From Methyloversatilis sp. XJ19-49 (GTDB lineage Bacteria > Pseudomonadota > Gammaproteobacteria > Burkholderiales > Rhodocyclaceae): a stretch of 54,406 nucleotides of DNA. The position numbers were made by a program, and so were the translations under genes. Within the stretch, counting starts at the first letter, position 1; the number at the start of each line of letters is the position of its first letter. The stretch is from the NCBI RefSeq assembly GCF_024580145.1, contig NZ_JANINI010000018.1:2676-57081 (forward strand). Direction: 5' to 3'. A model generated the notes under the pieces. It saw only the letters and a list, made by a program, of their open reading frames with translations, had not been told where the DNA came from and made no database searches. Shown piece by piece: positions 1 to 7,720 of the stretch.

Positions 1-518
1 TGCGTGGCACGCCAGGCGAATGCCTGCGGCGCGAAGGGCAGGGCGGACAGCAGACGTGCTGCCGGCGGGAACAGCAGCCCGGCCAGCCCGGGCAATGGCA
101 GCATCGCGCCATTCAGGCTGATCAGCGCGCGTGCCGGCAGCAGCCCGTCGATATTCATGCGCAGCATGATGGCCGCACCGGCCGAATGCCCGGCGACCAC
201 TTGTGGCTCCGCTTGCAACGCCGCCAGCAGTCCGCCGAGCGCGCGCGCGATGCCCTGCAACGTCAGCCGGTGCGACGCAGGTGTGCCGCTGAATCCGTGT
301 CCGGGCAGATCGGGCGCGACTACTGTGTAGCGTGTCGCCAGCTCGGGCAGCAACGCACGCCACGAATGCGTTGCCGCGCCGGTGCCATGCAGCAGCAACA
401 GGACCGGTCCGTCGCCGGCCACCTGCACATGCCAGCGCAGCCCGCCCGCCTCGACGAAGCGGCTGGCCGTGCGGTTGGGCCAGTCGCCGCCGTCGCGTGT
501 CCAGTCGAGCGCCCTCAT
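1..518 (-). CDS. bchO: Magnesium chelatase accessory protein BchO (alpha/beta hydrolase), 3' end outside window
   Basis: The minus-strand frame beginning at the ATG at 518 reads MRALDWTRDGGDWPNR and stays open to the left edge, so about 172 N-terminal residues are visible. An HGTGAATHSW segment (oxyanion-hole region) and a GHSAGA nucleophile elbow mark an alpha/beta hydrolase fold. BchO proteins accompany the magnesium chelatase genes in photosynthesis clusters; their exact role in Mg insertion is not settled. The neighbour crtC and the cluster context support BchO over a generic hydrolase. The gene may be cotranscribed with crtC, although a small plus-strand gene lies between them. bchI and bchD are not in this window and could lie further left. 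Confidence 0.85.
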   Translation of the reverse strand, partial: MRALDWTRDGGDWPNRTASRFVEAGGLRWHVQVAGDGPVLLLLHGTGAATHSWRALLPELATRYTVVAPDLPGHGFSGTPASHRLTLQGIARALGGLLAALQAEPQVVAGHSAGAAIMLRMNIDGLLPARALISLNGAMLPLPGLAGLLFPPAARLLSALPFAPQAFAWRAT

Positions 519-607
519 GACGTCGCGGCGGCAGAACCTGTGCCGAGGGGCGGGGTCAGCATCACCGGAAGAGGCACCGCAAGTGAGTGGCCGAAGGAGG
601 GCAGGAC

Positions 608-763
608 ATGAGTTCCACGATGCTGAAACTGATCGAAGCGTTGCTGGTGATCGGTGGCGTGCTCGGATTCGCCGTGTATCAACTGGTATCGGTGCGTCGC
701 CAGATCAAGGCGGACCGCGCTCAGGCCGATGCGACCGACGAGGACAACGGCGCCGCGCACTGA
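608..763 (+). CDS. Small single-pass membrane protein, 51 aa, unknown function
   Basis: The ATG at 608 follows a strong ribosome binding site (GAAGGAGG, about 10 bases upstream). The product starts MSSTMLKLIEALLVIGGVLG, has one hydrophobic helix at roughly residues 5-27 (ending FAVYQLVSV), then a basic RRQIK stretch and an acidic tail ending DEDNGAAH. Topology would be helix followed by a cytoplasmic tail. It is encoded opposite to crtC and bchO, in the 248-bp space between them, and its stop lies two bases from the crtC stop. I do not recognise a family. The good ribosome site and helix-plus-tail layout make it more likely real than chance. Confidence 0.6.
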   Translation: MSSTMLKLIEALLVIGGVLGFAVYQLVSVRRQIKADRAQADATDEDNGAAH

Positions 764-765
764 GC

Positions 766-1764
766 TTACAGCGCCGCGCACACCCGCGTACCGCTGCGGC
801 GCGGCATGCGGAAGGGCAGCAGGGTCTGCACCCAGCGGCTGCGGAAGCGGTCGAGGTCCAGGCTTTCGTGCATGCTGCCGACCGATTCGCCGAGCAGCTG
901 TGTGCGCACCATCGACCGGGCGTAGAACGGTGTGTCTTCCAGCGTTTGCGCCTGCGGCGACGCATGCTCGCTGCGCGTCGCCCGGTCGACGCGCCACATC
1001 GTGGTCGGCAGCGTCTGCTCGGGCGGCGGGTCGAAGGTGCTGAAGCCGCCGTCGGCATCGAAGCGCAGCGCGAGCGACGCGCTCGACGCATCGCGTCGCA
1101 TCACGTCATAGAGCACGGCCGTGTCGCCGCCGTGCAGGCTGGCGCGCGACCAGTGCCAGCGAACGAAAGCTTCCTCGAGTGATGTTTCGCCGGCGTTGCT
1201 GTCGAGATAGCCATCACCCTGCCAGTTCAGCGAGGGCTGATCGAGCTGCACGCTGACCCGTGCGCAGGGCGCGATCGGCGACCACAGGTGCCGCCCTTCG
1301 GCATCGAGCGCAAAGGCGTTGCGCGACAGCACCGGTGACTGCACGCGAACCTGTCCACGCAGGCGTTGCGGCAGTGGCGTGGACACTTCATCGAGATCGA
1401 TCACCAGCGCGTCACCCTCCCAGTGCAGGCGGCTCGGGCCGATCGCCAGTTCGTGGGCCGAACGGCGCAGCGCGCCGACGCCCCGTTCGGTCATCGCCCA
1501 GCGCCGGCAGTCGCCGTACAGCGCGACATTGACCGAACAGAAATCCTGCGGATCGGCCCGGCCCGGCGCGCGCCGCCGCGCCGCGGCGTAGTACGGCGAA
1601 AACACGCTGCCGACGAAGGCAATGATGGTCAGGCCGTAGCGGCCGTCGTCACTCATCGCATCGACATACCACCATTGATAGCCGCCCGGCGGCACGCGGG
1701 CCGAGAAGTCGCGCGCGTTCATCGCCTGGCTGTCGTGGTGCAGGCCCACGGGCCTGTTGCACAT
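766..1764 (-). CDS. crtC: Carotenoid 1,2-hydratase (hydroxyneurosporene synthase) CrtC
   Basis: 332 residues. Adds water across the C-1,2 double bond of acyclic carotenoids (neurosporene, lycopene) in the spheroidene/spirilloxanthin pathway. The family N-terminal pattern VPPGGYQWWYVDAMSDDGRY and the following IAFVGSVFSPYY are clear, and the length is normal for CrtC. The ATG at 1764 has GGAG about 9 bases upstream; a second in-frame ATG at 1722 has none. It is divergent from crtE, and the 162-bp space between them carries PpsR/CrtJ-type palindromes. The usual partner genes crtD, crtI and crtB are not in the window. Confidence 0.93.
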   Translation of the reverse strand: MCNRPVGLHHDSQAMNARDFSARVPPGGYQWWYVDAMSDDGRYGLTIIAFVGSVFSPYYAAARRRAPGRADPQDFCSVNVALYGDCRRWAMTERGVGALRRSAHELAIGPSRLHWEGDALVIDLDEVSTPLPQRLRGQVRVQSPVLSRNAFALDAEGRHLWSPIAPCARVSVQLDQPSLNWQGDGYLDSNAGETSLEEAFVRWHWSRASLHGGDTAVLYDVMRRDASSASLALRFDADGGFSTFDPPPEQTLPTTMWRVDRATRSEHASPQAQTLEDTPFYARSMVRTQLLGESVGSMHESLDLDRFRSRWVQTLLPFRMPRRSGTRVCAAL

Positions 1765-1823
1765 CGGCAGCGCTCCGCATCCTGCCCGTTCCGAACCTTG
1801 TCATGCGCGTTCACGGAAGCTCC

Positions 1824-1841
1824 TGTAAATCGTGATTGACG
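1824..1841. promoter_or_regulatory. PpsR/CrtJ-type operator 1 (crtE -35)
   Basis: TGTAAATCGTGATTGACG fits TGT-N12-ACA with one mismatch (final A to G). Its right half TTGACG is the crtE -35 element. It ends exactly 8 bp before the next palindrome. Confidence 0.6.
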
Positions 1842-1849
1842 TTGTTGTG

Positions 1850-1867
1850 TGTAATGTCTACATTACA
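1850..1867. promoter_or_regulatory. PpsR/CrtJ-type operator 2 (crtE -10), perfect palindrome
   Basis: TGTAATGTCTACATTACA: exact TGT-N12-ACA with perfect 8-bp arms TGTAATGT/ACATTACA around CT. It covers the crtE -10 (TACATT). Confidence 0.75.
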
Positions 1868-1880
1868 TGACGCTACTACG

Positions 1881-1898
1881 CGACAAGCAAGCTTGACA
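1881..1898. promoter_or_regulatory. PpsR/CrtJ-like site 3, degenerate
   Basis: CGACAAGCAAGCTTGACA: right half TTGACA is consensus, left half has CGA instead of TGT. It closely resembles the palindrome before aerR (28607-28624). Confidence 0.35.
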
Positions 1899-1926
1899 GT
1901 CGCGACGACAACAACAGGAGACGGAC

Positions 1927-2820
1927 ATGGACGGCATGAAGCGTATCGAGCAGGCCCTGAGTGCTGCAGTCGAACAGTCGCTGGAAGCCGCACTGTCGCA
2001 TGCCGACGGTCCGACCTGCCCGCCGCTGCTGGCATCGGCGATCCGTTATGCCGTGTTTCCGGGGGGTGCGCGCATCCGCCCGCGCCTGTGTCTGGCCGCC
2101 GCCTGCGCCTGCGGCGAAGACGACACCTCGGTGGCAGACCACGCCGCCGCCGCCATCGAACTGCTGCACTGTGCTTCGCTGGTGCATGACGATCTGCCCT
2201 GCTTCGATGATGCACCGATGCGCCGCGGCAAACCTTCGGTGCACAGTGCCTACGGCGAACGCATCGCAGTGCTGGCCGGCGATGCGCTGATCGTGCTCGC
2301 CTTCCAGACCCTGGCGCGTGGGGGGGCGAATGCGCCCTACCGCCTGGTGCCGCTGCTGTCCATCATCGGTCGCGGGGTCGGCGTGCCGTCGGGCATCGTG
2401 GCCGGTCAGGCCTGGGAATGCGAGTCGGACGTCAATCTGCGCGAGTACCAGCAGGCCAAGACCGGTTCGCTGTTTGCGTCGGCCACGATGGCGGGTGCCG
2501 CGGCTGCCGGCGCGGATCCCGGCCCCTGGCGTGCGCTCGGCGACTGCATGGGTGAAGCGTTCCAGGTCGCCGACGACATCCTCGATGCGGCGTCCGATGC
2601 GTCCAAGATCGGCAAGCCGGTCGGTCGCGACGTGGCGCTCGGCCGTCCGAGCGCTGTGCGCGAACTGGGCCTGCACGGTGCGATCCGTCGCCTCAACCTG
2701 CTGGTGGCCGAAGCCATCGATTCGGTGCCTGTGTGTTCGGGTGCAGACGGTCTGCGCGCGGTCATCGCGATGGAAGCATCGCGGCTGATTCCGCGCGAAC
2801 TTGCCGACAGCGTTCTCTGA
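1927..2820 (+). CDS. crtE: Geranylgeranyl diphosphate synthase CrtE
   Basis: 297 residues. Condenses C5 units into C20 geranylgeranyl diphosphate, used for carotenoids and for the bacteriochlorophyll tail. Both Asp-rich metal-binding motifs of trans-prenyltransferases are present: DDLPCFDD at residues 88-95 and DDILD at 216-220, plus FPGGARIRPRL near residue 44. The ATG at 1927 follows ACAGGAGACGGAC. crtF follows after 38 bp and is probably cotranscribed. Control is likely by PpsR through the paired operators over its promoter. Confidence 0.93.
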   Translation: MDGMKRIEQALSAAVEQSLEAALSHADGPTCPPLLASAIRYAVFPGGARIRPRLCLAAACACGEDDTSVADHAAAAIELLHCASLVHDDLPCFDDAPMRRGKPSVHSAYGERIAVLAGDALIVLAFQTLARGGANAPYRLVPLLSIIGRGVGVPSGIVAGQAWECESDVNLREYQQAKTGSLFASATMAGAAAAGADPGPWRALGDCMGEAFQVADDILDAASDASKIGKPVGRDVALGRPSAVRELGLHGAIRRLNLLVAEAIDSVPVCSGADGLRAVIAMEASRLIPRELADSVL

Positions 2821-2858
2821 AGCCGGCCCTGCCCGCTTCCTGACCGCGCACAGACGGA

Positions 2859-4034
2859 ATGAGTACCCCGTTCAGCATGGATTCGTCGGCCTTCGACGGC
2901 GAGCGCAAGCCCGGTCTCGCCGATCGCCTGCGCAACGCCGCCGATCGCCTGCTCAGCAGCCCGCGCTTTCATCACTGGGCGTCCGCGTTTCCGCTGACGC
3001 GCTGGAAAGCCCGGCGCGAGGCGCGTGCGCTGTTCGATCTGTGTGGCGGCTTCGTCTATTCGCAGATCCTGCTGGCCTGCGTGCGGGTCGACCTGTTCCG
3101 GCTGCTGGCCGGCGGACCGTTGGCGGCACATCGGATTGCAACGCGCATCGGCATGTCGGACGAAGCGGCCACCCGTCTGCTCGACGCCGCAGTCGCGCTG
3201 CGCCTGGTGGCCCGTCGTTCAGGTGGCCGGTACGGTCTGGGCATGCTGGGCACGGCGATGGTCGCCAACCCGGGCATCGCGGCGATGGTGGAACACCATG
3301 GCCGCATCTATCGTGATTTCGAAGATCCGCTGGCGCTGCTGCGCGGCCTGTCGCAGCGCACGGCGCTGTCGCAATACTGGCCGTATGCCGGCAACGAGCA
3401 GGCGTCGGCGCTGGAAGGCGAACGCATCCGCGACTACACCGCGCTGATGGCGGCATCGCAGCCGATGGTGGCGTCCGAGGTGCTCGACGCCTATCCGGTC
3501 GCCATGCATCGCTGCCTGCTCGACATCGGTGGTGGTGACGGCAGCTTCCTCGCCGCGGCGGCGCAGCGCGCGCCCGATCTGAAACTTCAATTGTTTGATC
3601 TGCCGGCGGTCGCCGAGCGCGCACGCATGCGTTTCGATGCGGCCGGTCTTGCCGCGCGTGCCACGGCCTTCGGCGGTTCCTTCCAGTCTGGCGAACTGCC
3701 GACCGGTGCCGATCTGATGTCGCTGGTGCGCGTGCTGCACGACCACGACGACGAAGATGTCATGGCGCTGCTGCGGGCTATCCATCGTGCGCTGCCGGAC
3801 GACGGCGTTCTGCTGATTGCCGAACAGATGTCCGGGGTGCGCGGCGCCGAACCTGTGGGCGATGCCTACTTCGGCTTCTACCTGATGGCGATGGGCCGCG
3901 GCCGTCCGCGCTCCGAAGGCCGCCTGACCGAAATGCTGCGTGCCGCCGGTTTCTGCCAGATCGGCCTGATTCCGACCCGTATTCCTTTGCAGACGTGCGT
4001 GCTGGTTGCGCGTCCGAAACATTTACAGACATAA
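2859..4034 (+). CDS. crtF: Demethylspheroidene O-methyltransferase CrtF
   Basis: 391 residues. SAM-dependent methylation of the 1-hydroxyl of acyclic carotenoids (spheroidene/spirilloxanthin branch). It has the plant-type O-methyltransferase layout: a helical dimerisation/winged-helix N-terminal half, then the SAM-binding motif LLDIGGGDGSF near residue 218, and LVRVLHDHDDEDV around residue 288, a typical catalytic-region signature. It follows crtE in the same direction. The start has only a weak ribosome site (GACGG), so it may rely on coupling. The bchC promoter lies just past its stop. Confidence 0.9.
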   Translation: MSTPFSMDSSAFDGERKPGLADRLRNAADRLLSSPRFHHWASAFPLTRWKARREARALFDLCGGFVYSQILLACVRVDLFRLLAGGPLAAHRIATRIGMSDEAATRLLDAAVALRLVARRSGGRYGLGMLGTAMVANPGIAAMVEHHGRIYRDFEDPLALLRGLSQRTALSQYWPYAGNEQASALEGERIRDYTALMAASQPMVASEVLDAYPVAMHRCLLDIGGGDGSFLAAAAQRAPDLKLQLFDLPAVAERARMRFDAAGLAARATAFGGSFQSGELPTGADLMSLVRVLHDHDDEDVMALLRAIHRALPDDGVLLIAEQMSGVRGAEPVGDAYFGFYLMAMGRGRPRSEGRLTEMLRAAGFCQIGLIPTRIPLQTCVLVARPKHLQT

Positions 4035-4035
4035 A

Positions 4036-4053
4036 TGTAATGATTAGTTGACA
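4036..4053. promoter_or_regulatory. PpsR/CrtJ-type operator 1 (bchC -35)
   Basis: TGTAATGATTAGTTGACA: exact TGT-N12-ACA. Its right half TTGACA (4048-4053) is the -35 of the bchC promoter. Confidence 0.75.
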
Positions 4054-4075
4054 CTAATCAGAGTAAGCCTAGAAT
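4048..4075 (+). promoter_or_regulatory. bchC promoter (sigma70-like)
   Basis: TTGACA at 4048-4053, 16-bp spacer, TAGAAT at 4070-4075. It lies in the 102-bp crtF-bchC gap and would drive bchCXYZ and readthrough into puf. Both elements sit inside PpsR/CrtJ-type sites. Confidence 0.7.
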
Positions 4076-4079
4076 GACA
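4062..4079. promoter_or_regulatory. PpsR/CrtJ-type operator 2 (bchC -10)
   Basis: AGTAAGCCTAGAATGACA: one mismatch to TGT-N12-ACA (first T to A). It starts exactly 8 bp after operator 1 and covers the -10. Confidence 0.5.
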
Positions 4080-4136
4080 CTCAAGGTGACAAGCCGTCGC
4101 GACACATGAACGACGGGTCCTCAACGCGGAGGCGCG

Positions 4137-5072
4137 ATGAACAGTATTGCCGTAGTACTGAAGCAGCCGGAGCAGTTGGAGCTGAGCCAGCTCGAACTGA
4201 CGCCGGCAGGCGATGCCGACGTCGTGGTCGACGTCGAGTGGAGCGGCATCAGTACCGGCACCGAGCGCCTGTTGTGGTCCGGCCGCATGCCGCCGTTCCC
4301 CGGCATGGGTTATCCGCTGGTGCCGGGCTACGAATCGGTGGGGCGCGTCAGCGCCGCCGGTGCCATGTCCGGTCTGAATGTCGGTGATCACGTATTCGTG
4401 CCGGGTGCACGCTGCTTCGGCGAAGTGCGCGGCCTGTTCGGCGGTGCGGCCTCCCGCCTGGTGGTGCCGGCTGCCCGCACTGTCACGCTGGACGACAGCT
4501 TCGGCGAACGCGGCATCCTGCTGGCGCTTGCGGCGACCGGGCAGCATGCGATCGCCGACGGCGATCACCTGCCCGACCTGATCATCGGCCACGGCGTTCT
4601 GGGTCGCATGATCGCCCGCCTGACCGTTGCCGCAGGTGGCGACCCGATCGTGTGGGAACGCAATCCGGCACGCGCCGACGGCGCAGAGGGCTATCGCGTC
4701 ATCGACCCCGCCACCGACGAGCGCCGCAATTACCGCTGCATCTGCGATGTCAGTGGCGACGGCAGCCTGCTCGACGCACTCATTGCCCGGCTGGCCCCGC
4801 ACGGAGAGATTGTGCTGGCCGGTTTTTACGAAGACGCACTGTCCTTCAACTTCCCGCCGGCCTTCATGCGTGAAGCCCGCCTGCGCATTGCCGCGCAGTG
4901 GCAGGAAAGCGATCTGGTGACGGTGCGGGACATGGCAGCCGACGGACGGCTGTCGCTCGAAGGTCTGATTACCCACCGGCAGATTGCGACCGATGCGGAT
5001 GCGGCTTACCGCACGGCGTTCTCCGATCCGGCCTGCCTGAAAATGATTCTCGACTGGAGATCCATGTCATGA
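4137..5072 (+). CDS. bchC: Bacteriochlorophyllide a dehydrogenase BchC
   Basis: 311 residues. Oxidises the 3-hydroxyethyl group of bacteriochlorophyllide to the 3-acetyl group. It looks like a zinc-less medium-chain dehydrogenase: SGISTGTERLLWSGRMPPFPG near residue 38, GYPLVPGYESVG, and a nucleotide-binding region LIIGHGVLGRMIARL around residue 150. The ATG at 4137 follows GGAGGCGCG. Its stop overlaps the bchX start (ATGA), as expected for translational coupling. Its own promoter and paired operators lie just upstream. Confidence 0.95.
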   Translation: MNSIAVVLKQPEQLELSQLELTPAGDADVVVDVEWSGISTGTERLLWSGRMPPFPGMGYPLVPGYESVGRVSAAGAMSGLNVGDHVFVPGARCFGEVRGLFGGAASRLVVPAARTVTLDDSFGERGILLALAATGQHAIADGDHLPDLIIGHGVLGRMIARLTVAAGGDPIVWERNPARADGAEGYRVIDPATDERRNYRCICDVSGDGSLLDALIARLAPHGEIVLAGFYEDALSFNFPPAFMREARLRIAAQWQESDLVTVRDMAADGRLSLEGLITHRQIATDADAAYRTAFSDPACLKMILDWRSMS

Positions 5073-6091
5073 GCGACGCCTGCGGAACATCGTCCGGCAC
5101 TTCGCCGATCAAGTTCGACCTGAACAAGGTGCTGCGTGCCGAAGCCGCCATCGATCCGGATCCGGTCCCGACCGGTGAAGCGACGAAGACGACGCAGATC
5201 ATCGCGATCTACGGCAAGGGCGGCATCGGCAAGAGCTTCACGCTCGCCAACCTCAGCTACATGATGGCGCAGCAGGGCAAGAAGGTGTTGCTGATCGGCT
5301 GCGACCCGAAGAGCGACACCACCAGCCTGCTGTTCGGTGGCAAGGCCTGCCCGACCATCATCGAAACGAGCAGCAAGAAGAAGCTCGCCGGTGAGGAAGT
5401 CAAGATCGGCGATGTCTGCTTCATCCGCGATGGCGTGTTCGCCATGGAACTGGGCGGACCGGAAGTCGGTCGCGGCTGCGGCGGTCGCGGCATCATCCAC
5501 GGCTTCGAAACGCTCGAAAAGCTGGGCTTCCACGACTGGGGCTTCGACTACGTGCTGCTCGACTTCCTGGGCGACGTGGTGTGCGGCGGCTTCGGACTGC
5601 CGATCGCCCGCGACATGTGCCAGAAGGTCATCGTCGTCGCCAGCAACGACCTGCAGAGTCTGTACGTCGCCAACAACGTGTGCAGTGCGGTTGAATACTT
5701 CCGCAAGCTCGGTGGCAACGTTGGCGTGGCCGGCGTGGTGATCAACCGCGACGACGGCACCGGCGAGGCGGCGCAATTTGCCGAAGCCGCCGGCATACCG
5801 GTACTGGCGACGATTCCGGCCAACGACGACATCCGTCGCAAGAGCGCCAGCTACGAAATCATCGGCCGGCCCGGCTCGCAGTGGGCGCCGCTGTTCGAGG
5901 AACTGGCGATGAATGTGGCCGAAGCGCCGCCGGTACGGCCGAAACCGATGACGCAGGACGGCCTGCTGGGACTGTTCGCCGCCGATGTCACGGGGCGTGA
6001 CTATGTGATGACGCCTGCCACCGTGGCCGACATGCTGGGCAAGGATGAAGTGATCAAGCCCACGCTCGAAGTGGTGTACGACACCGTTTGA
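5069..6091 (+). CDS. bchX: Chlorophyllide a reductase iron protein BchX
   Basis: 340 residues. NifH-like ATP-dependent electron donor of chlorophyllide a reductase (BchXYZ), which reduces ring B. The P-loop GKGGIGKS is at residues 49-56; the cysteines that should hold the intersubunit 4Fe-4S cluster are in RGCGGRG (C137) and VVCGGFG (C172). The ATG at 5069 overlaps the bchC stop. Length and sequence separate it from BchL, which is encoded on the other strand at 20146-21075. Confidence 0.96.
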   Translation: MSDACGTSSGTSPIKFDLNKVLRAEAAIDPDPVPTGEATKTTQIIAIYGKGGIGKSFTLANLSYMMAQQGKKVLLIGCDPKSDTTSLLFGGKACPTIIETSSKKKLAGEEVKIGDVCFIRDGVFAMELGGPEVGRGCGGRGIIHGFETLEKLGFHDWGFDYVLLDFLGDVVCGGFGLPIARDMCQKVIVVASNDLQSLYVANNVCSAVEYFRKLGGNVGVAGVVINRDDGTGEAAQFAEAAGIPVLATIPANDDIRRKSASYEIIGRPGSQWAPLFEELAMNVAEAPPVRPKPMTQDGLLGLFAADVTGRDYVMTPATVADMLGKDEVIKPTLEVVYDTV

Positions 6092-6101
6092 GGTGGCCAC
6101 C

Positions 6102-7628
6102 ATGTCCAACATTTCCGACATCAAGGTCATCAACGCCGATGCGCTGAAAGGCGACGGTCTGGGCTGCCATGCCGGTCGCGACCAGCTGGAGGGCGCGGCC
6201 CGCGCTGCCGGCAAGAGCGATGTGCTGGATCAGTATGCAGCGGATTATCCGAAGGGGCCGCATGACCAGCCGCAGTCGATGTGTCCGGCCTTCGGCTCGC
6301 TGCGTGTCGGCCTGCGCATGCGCCGCACCGCGACCGTGCTGTCGGGTTCGGCCTGCTGCGTATATGGACTGACGTTCACCTCGCACTTCTACGGTGCGCG
6401 TCGCAGTGTGGGTTACGTGCCGTTCAACAGCGAATCGCTGGTGACCGGCAAGCTGTTCGAAGACATCCGCGAAGCGGTGTTCAAGCTGGCGGATCCGGCG
6501 CAGTACGACGCGGTGGTGATCATCAACCTGTGCGTGCCGACCGCCAGTGGTGTGCCGTTGCAGCTGCTGCCCAAGGACATCAACGGCGTGCGCATCATCG
6601 GCATCGACGTGCCGGGTTTCGGCGTGCCGACCCATGCCGAGGCGAAGGACGTACTGGCCGGCGCGATGCTGCGCTACGCACGCACCGAAGCCGAGCAGGG
6701 CCCGGTGCAGGCGCCGCGCAACGGCATCAGCGACAAACCCACGGTCGCCCTGGTGGGCGAAATGTTTCCGGTGGATCCGGTCGGCATCGGTGCAATGCTG
6801 GAACCCCTTGGCCTGGCGGCTGGTCCGGTGGTCCCGACGCGAGAGTGGCGCGAGCTGTATGCAGCCCTCGATTGCGCCGTGGTGGCGGGGATCCATCCTT
6901 TCTACACCGCGAGTTTCCGTGAATTCGAAACCGCAGGGCGCGCCATCGTCGGTTCGGCGCCGGTCGGACACGACGGCACCGATGCCTGGCTGCAGGCCAT
7001 CGGCAACGCATGCAATGTCGGACAGGCTCAGATCGATGCGGCCAGAAACCGCTTCCTGCCTGCCATCCGTGGCGCGCTGTCGGCCAATCCGATCAAGGGT
7101 CGCATCACGCTCAGCGGCTATGAAGGGTCCGAACTGCTGGTCGCCCGCCTGCTGGTCGAAAGCGGCGCCGACCTGCGCTACGTCGGCACGGCCTGCCCGC
7201 AGACGGTGCATAGCGCGGCTGACCTCGACTGGCTGAACGCGCACGGCGTCCATGTGCAGTACCGCGCATCGCTGGAGCAGGATCTGGCGGCAATGCACGA
7301 ATTCAAGCCCGACCTCGCGATCGGCACGACGCCCATCGTGCAGGCGGCGAAGGAAGCCCGCATTCCGGGTCTTTACTTCACGAACCTGATTTCCGCGCGC
7401 CCGCTGATGGGACCGGCCGGTGCCGGCTCGCTGGCGACGGTGGTCAACACCGCCATCGCCAACAAGGCGCGCTTCGACACCATGAGTGACTTCTTCGAAG
7501 GCGTCGGCACCGGGCACACCGCCGGTGTCTGGCAGGAATCTCCGAAGGACCATCCCGAGTTCCGCACCGCCTACAGGGCGAAAATGGCCAAGCTGGCCAA
7601 GGCGCGCAGCGTGGAGGAGGCCATATGA
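6102..7628 (+). CDS. bchY: Chlorophyllide a reductase subunit Y BchY
   Basis: 508 residues from the ATG at 6102, which has GAGGTGG about 6 bases upstream; an in-frame GTG at 6093 would add three residues. NifD/BchN-like catalytic subunit of chlorophyllide a reductase. Family segments include [15 protein letters not shown] near residue 54 and [20 protein letters not shown] near residue 84, whose cysteines are candidate Fe-S ligands. It begins 10 bp after bchX. A 31-codon reading frame starts inside its stop codon and leads to bchZ. Confidence 0.95.
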   Translation: MSNISDIKVINADALKGDGLGCHAGRDQLEGAARAAGKSDVLDQYAADYPKGPHDQPQSMCPAFGSLRVGLRMRRTATVLSGSACCVYGLTFTSHFYGARRSVGYVPFNSESLVTGKLFEDIREAVFKLADPAQYDAVVIINLCVPTASGVPLQLLPKDINGVRIIGIDVPGFGVPTHAEAKDVLAGAMLRYARTEAEQGPVQAPRNGISDKPTVALVGEMFPVDPVGIGAMLEPLGLAAGPVVPTREWRELYAALDCAVVAGIHPFYTASFREFETAGRAIVGSAPVGHDGTDAWLQAIGNACNVGQAQIDAARNRFLPAIRGALSANPIKGRITLSGYEGSELLVARLLVESGADLRYVGTACPQTVHSAADLDWLNAHGVHVQYRASLEQDLAAMHEFKPDLAIGTTPIVQAAKEARIPGLYFTNLISARPLMGPAGAGSLATVVNTAIANKARFDTMSDFFEGVGTGHTAGVWQESPKDHPEFRTAYRAKMAKLAKARSVEEAI

Positions 7629-7720
7629 GGCCGAATCGGAGCCCCTGCGCCAACCATCGGCTGCCCGCCGATTGGGCGATCGCCCTCCTTCGGACGGCCG
7701 GGCGGAGGACGACATGCTAG
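7625..7720 (+). other. 31-codon reading frame bridging bchY stop and bchZ start
   Basis: An ATG at 7625 overlaps the bchY stop (ATGA) and its TAG at 7718-7720 overlaps the beginning of bchZ (ATGCTAG). It would read [20 protein letters not shown] and then 11 more residues. It resembles no family. The most plausible role, if translated at all, is to carry ribosomes across the 85-bp bchY-bchZ gap and couple translation. It may be fortuitous. Confidence 0.25.

Larger units (their letters stand above)
1765..1926. promoter_or_regulatory. crtC/crtE divergent control region
   Basis: Divergent intergenic region of 162 bp. It holds three PpsR/CrtJ-type sites (1824-1841, 1850-1867, 1881-1898) and a sigma70-like promoter for crtE: TTGACG at 1836-1841, 17-bp spacer, TACATT at 1859-1864. 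The first two sites overlap the -35 and -10 respectively, so binding would block RNA polymerase. The crtE ribosome site AGGAG is at 1916-1920. Confidence 0.7.

Noticed and set aside
515-997. 160-codon minus-strand reading frame across the crtC/bchO junction
   Set aside because: It overlaps the 3' end of crtC in another frame, has Arg/Ala-rich composition typical of shadow frames in high-GC DNA, and has no family similarity.
7486-7713. Upstream extension of the bchZ frame into bchY, suggesting a longer BchZ or a frameshift
   Set aside because: BchZ family proteins begin at [14 protein letters not shown], there is a good ribosome site before 7714, and the upstream residues look non-coding.
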